NCBI RefSeq assembly: GCF_030142155.1 | Contig: NZ_CP126247.1 | Coordinates: 682,001 to 746,000 of the forward strand | DNA from: Arthrobacter sp. zg-Y820 | GTDB lineage: Bacteria; Actinomycetota; Actinomycetes; Actinomycetales; Micrococcaceae | Direction: 5' to 3' | DNA length: 64,000 nucleotides | Shown: piece by piece, positions 61,942 to 64,000 of the stretch | Position numbering within the stretch: position 1 is the first letter of the stretch | Layout of the letters: the number at the start of each line of letters is the position of its first letter | Translations under genes and position numbers: made by a program | Notes under the pieces: generated by a model | What the model was told of the DNA's origin: nothing | The model's database searches: none | Seen by the model: only the letters and a program-made list of their open reading frames with translations

Positions 61942-62988
61942 ATGTCCGCATCGACACCCTCCGCCCGCGTAACTCTGGCGGAACTGGCCTCCGAGGCCGG
62001 TGTTTCGCTCTCCACGATTTCGAAAGTTCTGAACGGCAGGAGCGACGTTTCCCGGGAAACCCGCACGAAAGTTGAGGGACTGCTGGATGAACACGGCTAT
62101 CGTCGGCGCGGCTCCCGCACGCCGAAATCCCGCCTGTTGGAGCTGGTTTTTCACGAACTCGAGAGCGCTTGGGCGCTGGAGATCATCCGGGGCGTGGAAA
62201 ACGTGGCCCGCGAAAACGGGCTCAGCGTGGTGCTGACGGAAAGCGGAACCCGGCATGCTCCCGGCCCCGAGTGGGTGGAGGGCGTCATTGCCCGCCAGCC
62301 CGCCGGCGTCGTACTGGTGTTTGCTGACCTGGCCCAGGATTGCCGGCGGCGGCTGGAAGCGCGCTCGATTCCCTTCGCGATCATCGACCCGGCCGGGGAT
62401 CCGGCGCCGGATGTGCCGTCGGTGGGATCCGCCAACTGGGCCGGCGGGATGATGGCGACCCGGCACCTGATCGACCTGGGGCACACGCGGATCGCGGCCA
62501 TTACCGGGCCGGAGGACGTGATGTGTTCACTGGCCCGGATTGACGGTTACCGGACGGCGCTGAACGCGGCAGGGCTGCCCTTTGACCGGCAGCTGATCCG
62601 CTACGGGAACTTCCATGTTGACGGCGGCCGCGGCCATGCGCTGGAACTGCTGCGCCGGCCCAACCGGCCCACGGCCATCTTCGCCGGCAGCGACATTCAG
62701 GCGCTGGGCGTGCTGGATGCGGCCCGCCAGCTCGGCATCTCCGTGCCCGGCGAGCTCTCGATCGTGGGATACGACGATCTGCAGGTGGCCCGCTGGTCCA
62801 GCCCGGCGCTGACCACGGTGCATCAGCCGCTGATCGAGATGGCCGAGGAAGCCGCGCGCATGGTGCTAATGCTCCGGGAGGGTGAGGTACCGAACAATCT
62901 CCGCCTGGATCTGGCGACGAGCCTGGTGGTGCGGCAGAGCACGGGGCCAGCACCGGAAGCCGTGCGTCCACTGGCCGCGGCGGGATAG
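61942..62988 (+). CDS. LacI-family transcriptional regulator
   Basis: 348 residues, ATG 61942 with AGGAGAACGGC; an upstream in-frame ATG at 61867 falls in the operator region and would add 25 unlikely residues. N-terminal HTH (VTLAELASEAGVSLSTISKVLNGRSDVS), then a sugar-binding periplasmic-type domain (ELVFHELESAWALEIIRGVENVA, GYDDLQVARWSSPALTTVHQP). Controls the divergent sugar transporter operon and probably itself. Confidence 0.9.
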   Translation: MSASTPSARVTLAELASEAGVSLSTISKVLNGRSDVSRETRTKVEGLLDEHGYRRRGSRTPKSRLLELVFHELESAWALEIIRGVENVARENGLSVVLTESGTRHAPGPEWVEGVIARQPAGVVLVFADLAQDCRRRLEARSIPFAIIDPAGDPAPDVPSVGSANWAGGMMATRHLIDLGHTRIAAITGPEDVMCSLARIDGYRTALNAAGLPFDRQLIRYGNFHVDGGRGHALELLRRPNRPTAIFAGSDIQALGVLDAARQLGISVPGELSIVGYDDLQVARWSSPALTTVHQPLIEMAEEAARMVLMLREGEVPNNLRLDLATSLVVRQSTGPAPEAVRPLAAAG

Positions 62989-63070
62989 GCCGGCGCATCG
63001 ACACCGGGGCGCCGCGAAACGGCACGACGGCGACACCGGCCGCCATGGTTCAGCGGGCGGCCGCTTCCGC

Positions 63071-64000
63071 TCAGGCCGGCTTGGTGGCTTCCGCCTCGGC
63101 GGCCGCCCGGCCGCCCTCCAGTGCCGCCATGCCGCCGCGCCGGTAGGCGGGAGTCGCCGCGGCGAGGATCAGCGTCATCAGCGCGCAGCAGCCGATGATC
63201 ACTGCTGACATTGCCAGGGCCCGGCCGCCGAAGACACCCACCAGCGGGCTGACGACGCCGGCAACTCCCACCTGCAGCGCACCGATCAGGGCCGCGGCGG
63301 AACCGGCCATGTGCCCGTAGTTGCCCAGCGCCATGACCGTGGCGTTCGCCGCGATCAGTCCGTGCATGCCCAGTACCAGCCACAGGCCAGCGGCCAGGCC
63401 GAAGACCCCGCCGAACCCGGTGGTGATGATGACCGGCAGCAGCAGGGACAGCCCCAGCAGGATGGGCACGGCGATGCGCAGGATGCTCATCGGCGACGCG
63501 CGGTGGACCAGGGCGGCATTGGCCTGGGCGGAGATGACCATGCCGGCGCCGTTGATCGCAAAGACCAGCGCGTACTGCCCGGCGGTGAGGCCGTACTCGT
63601 CCTGGAACACGAACGGTGAACCCACCACATAGCTCATGATGACTGCCATCCCGAGGCCGGGAATGAAGGCCAGGGCTAGGAAATGCCGGTCCCGCAGCAG
63701 CACCCGGTAGCCGGTGAAGGCGCTGGGCCCGCCGCTGCGCCGGCGCCGTTCGGCCGGCAGCGTTTCGGGCATGAACCGCCAGACGATCAGCACCAGGATG
63801 AGCCCGATCAGGGCCAGCGCCACAAAGACCGCCCGCCACTGCCAAATGCCGGCCACGGCCTGCCCGAGGGTGGGAGCCAGCAGCGGTGCCAGTCCGATGA
63901 TCAGCATCAGCCGGGACAGCAGCCGCGCGGCGTCGGAGCCGACAAAGCGGTCCCGGATCACGGCAATTGCCACCACGCCGGCGGCGGCGTTGAAGAATCC
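63071..64000 (-). CDS. MFS exporter, Bcr/CflA type, 5' end cut by window
   Basis: At least 310 residues on the minus strand, open to the right edge (eight codons run to base 64000 before the first GTG). About nine membrane segments are visible. The pattern LLIIGLAPLLAPTLGQAVAGIWQWRAVF and LVLIVWRFMPETLP, with GSPFVFQDEYGL and IIGCCALMTLILA, is the C-terminal two thirds of a Bcr/CflA drug or metabolite exporter. The N-terminal ~90 residues are off the window. Convergent with the LacI regulator. Confidence 0.88.
   Translation of the reverse strand, partial: GFFNAAAGVVAIAVIRDRFVGSDAARLLSRLMLIIGLAPLLAPTLGQAVAGIWQWRAVFVALALIGLILVLIVWRFMPETLPAERRRRSGGPSAFTGYRVLLRDRHFLALAFIPGLGMAVIMSYVVGSPFVFQDEYGLTAGQYALVFAINGAGMVISAQANAALVHRASPMSILRIAVPILLGLSLLLPVIITTGFGGVFGLAAGLWLVLGMHGLIAANATVMALGNYGHMAGSAAALIGALQVGVAGVVSPLVGVFGGRALAMSAVIIGCCALMTLILAAATPAYRRGGMAALEGGRAAAEAEATKPA

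Overview
The window is 64 kb of high-GC chromosomal DNA (coding regions roughly 60-70% G+C by eye, frequent GTG and TTG starts, many 1- and 4-base stop/start overlaps). Gene content (mycothiol-type DinB-fold protein, excalibur proteins, FecCD siderophore cassette, xylose isomerase/xylulokinase, LldD, arginine deiminase) and several candidate leaderless promoters point to an actinobacterium, most like Arthrobacter or another Micrococcaceae; that placement is inference. No rRNA, tRNA, transposase, integrase, prophage or CRISPR was seen.

Layout. 1-4.8 kb: McrBC-type modification-dependent restriction genes (mcrB cut by the left edge) and a convergent DUF4236/TPR gene. 5.0-9.4 kb: a small LRV-tail protein, arginine deiminase plus an ArcD-like antiporter, and a secreted excalibur protein. 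9.4-13.3 kb: a tightly overlapping five-gene operon (Ycf46-type AAA ATPase, DUF1257, DUF2997, membrane-anchored helix-hairpin-helix protein, small radical-SAM protein). I know of no described bacterial function for it and it is my leading candidate for an undescribed system. 13.4-18.5 kb: a DUF4352 membrane protein divergent from an iron-box-controlled siderophore ABC transporter. 18.5-20.8 kb: a lower-GC divergent pair (nuclease-fold protein and a 78-residue membrane protein), then two PAP2-like membrane proteins. 21.0-26.2 kb: a TMADH/FadH-type flavin oxidoreductase with a palindromic operator, a second DUF4352 protein, an approximately 0.9 kb patch containing three decayed gene fragments, and LldD.

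26.3-34.7 kb: a six-gene minus-strand operon (substrate-binding protein, two permeases, fused double ATPase, DszC-like and DszA-like flavin enzymes) behind a SAM riboswitch, best read as scavenging of organic sulfur. 34.8-45.2 kb: envelope and surface genes (excalibur lipoprotein with a hexanucleotide repeat, zinc-ribbon membrane proteins, SGNH hydrolase lipoprotein, another lipoprotein) mixed with two dehydrogenases. 45.4-48.2 kb: a DadA-like oxidase, an AraC regulator and a DinB-fold protein.

48.3-63.0 kb is mainly a xylan/xylose block: ROK regulator divergent from xylA-xylB, then a LacI regulator divergent from a sugar ABC transporter operon that continues into a GH3 glycosidase and an acetyl-xylan-esterase-type hydrolase. 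Transporter, glycosidase and esterase would import and trim (acetylated) oligosaccharides, and XylA/XylB would pass xylose into the pentose phosphate pathway. Inserted between the two parts is a three-gene cassette (ArsR-like regulator, serine hydrolase, membrane protein) bracketed by two related long palindromes. The right edge cuts a Bcr/CflA-type MFS exporter.
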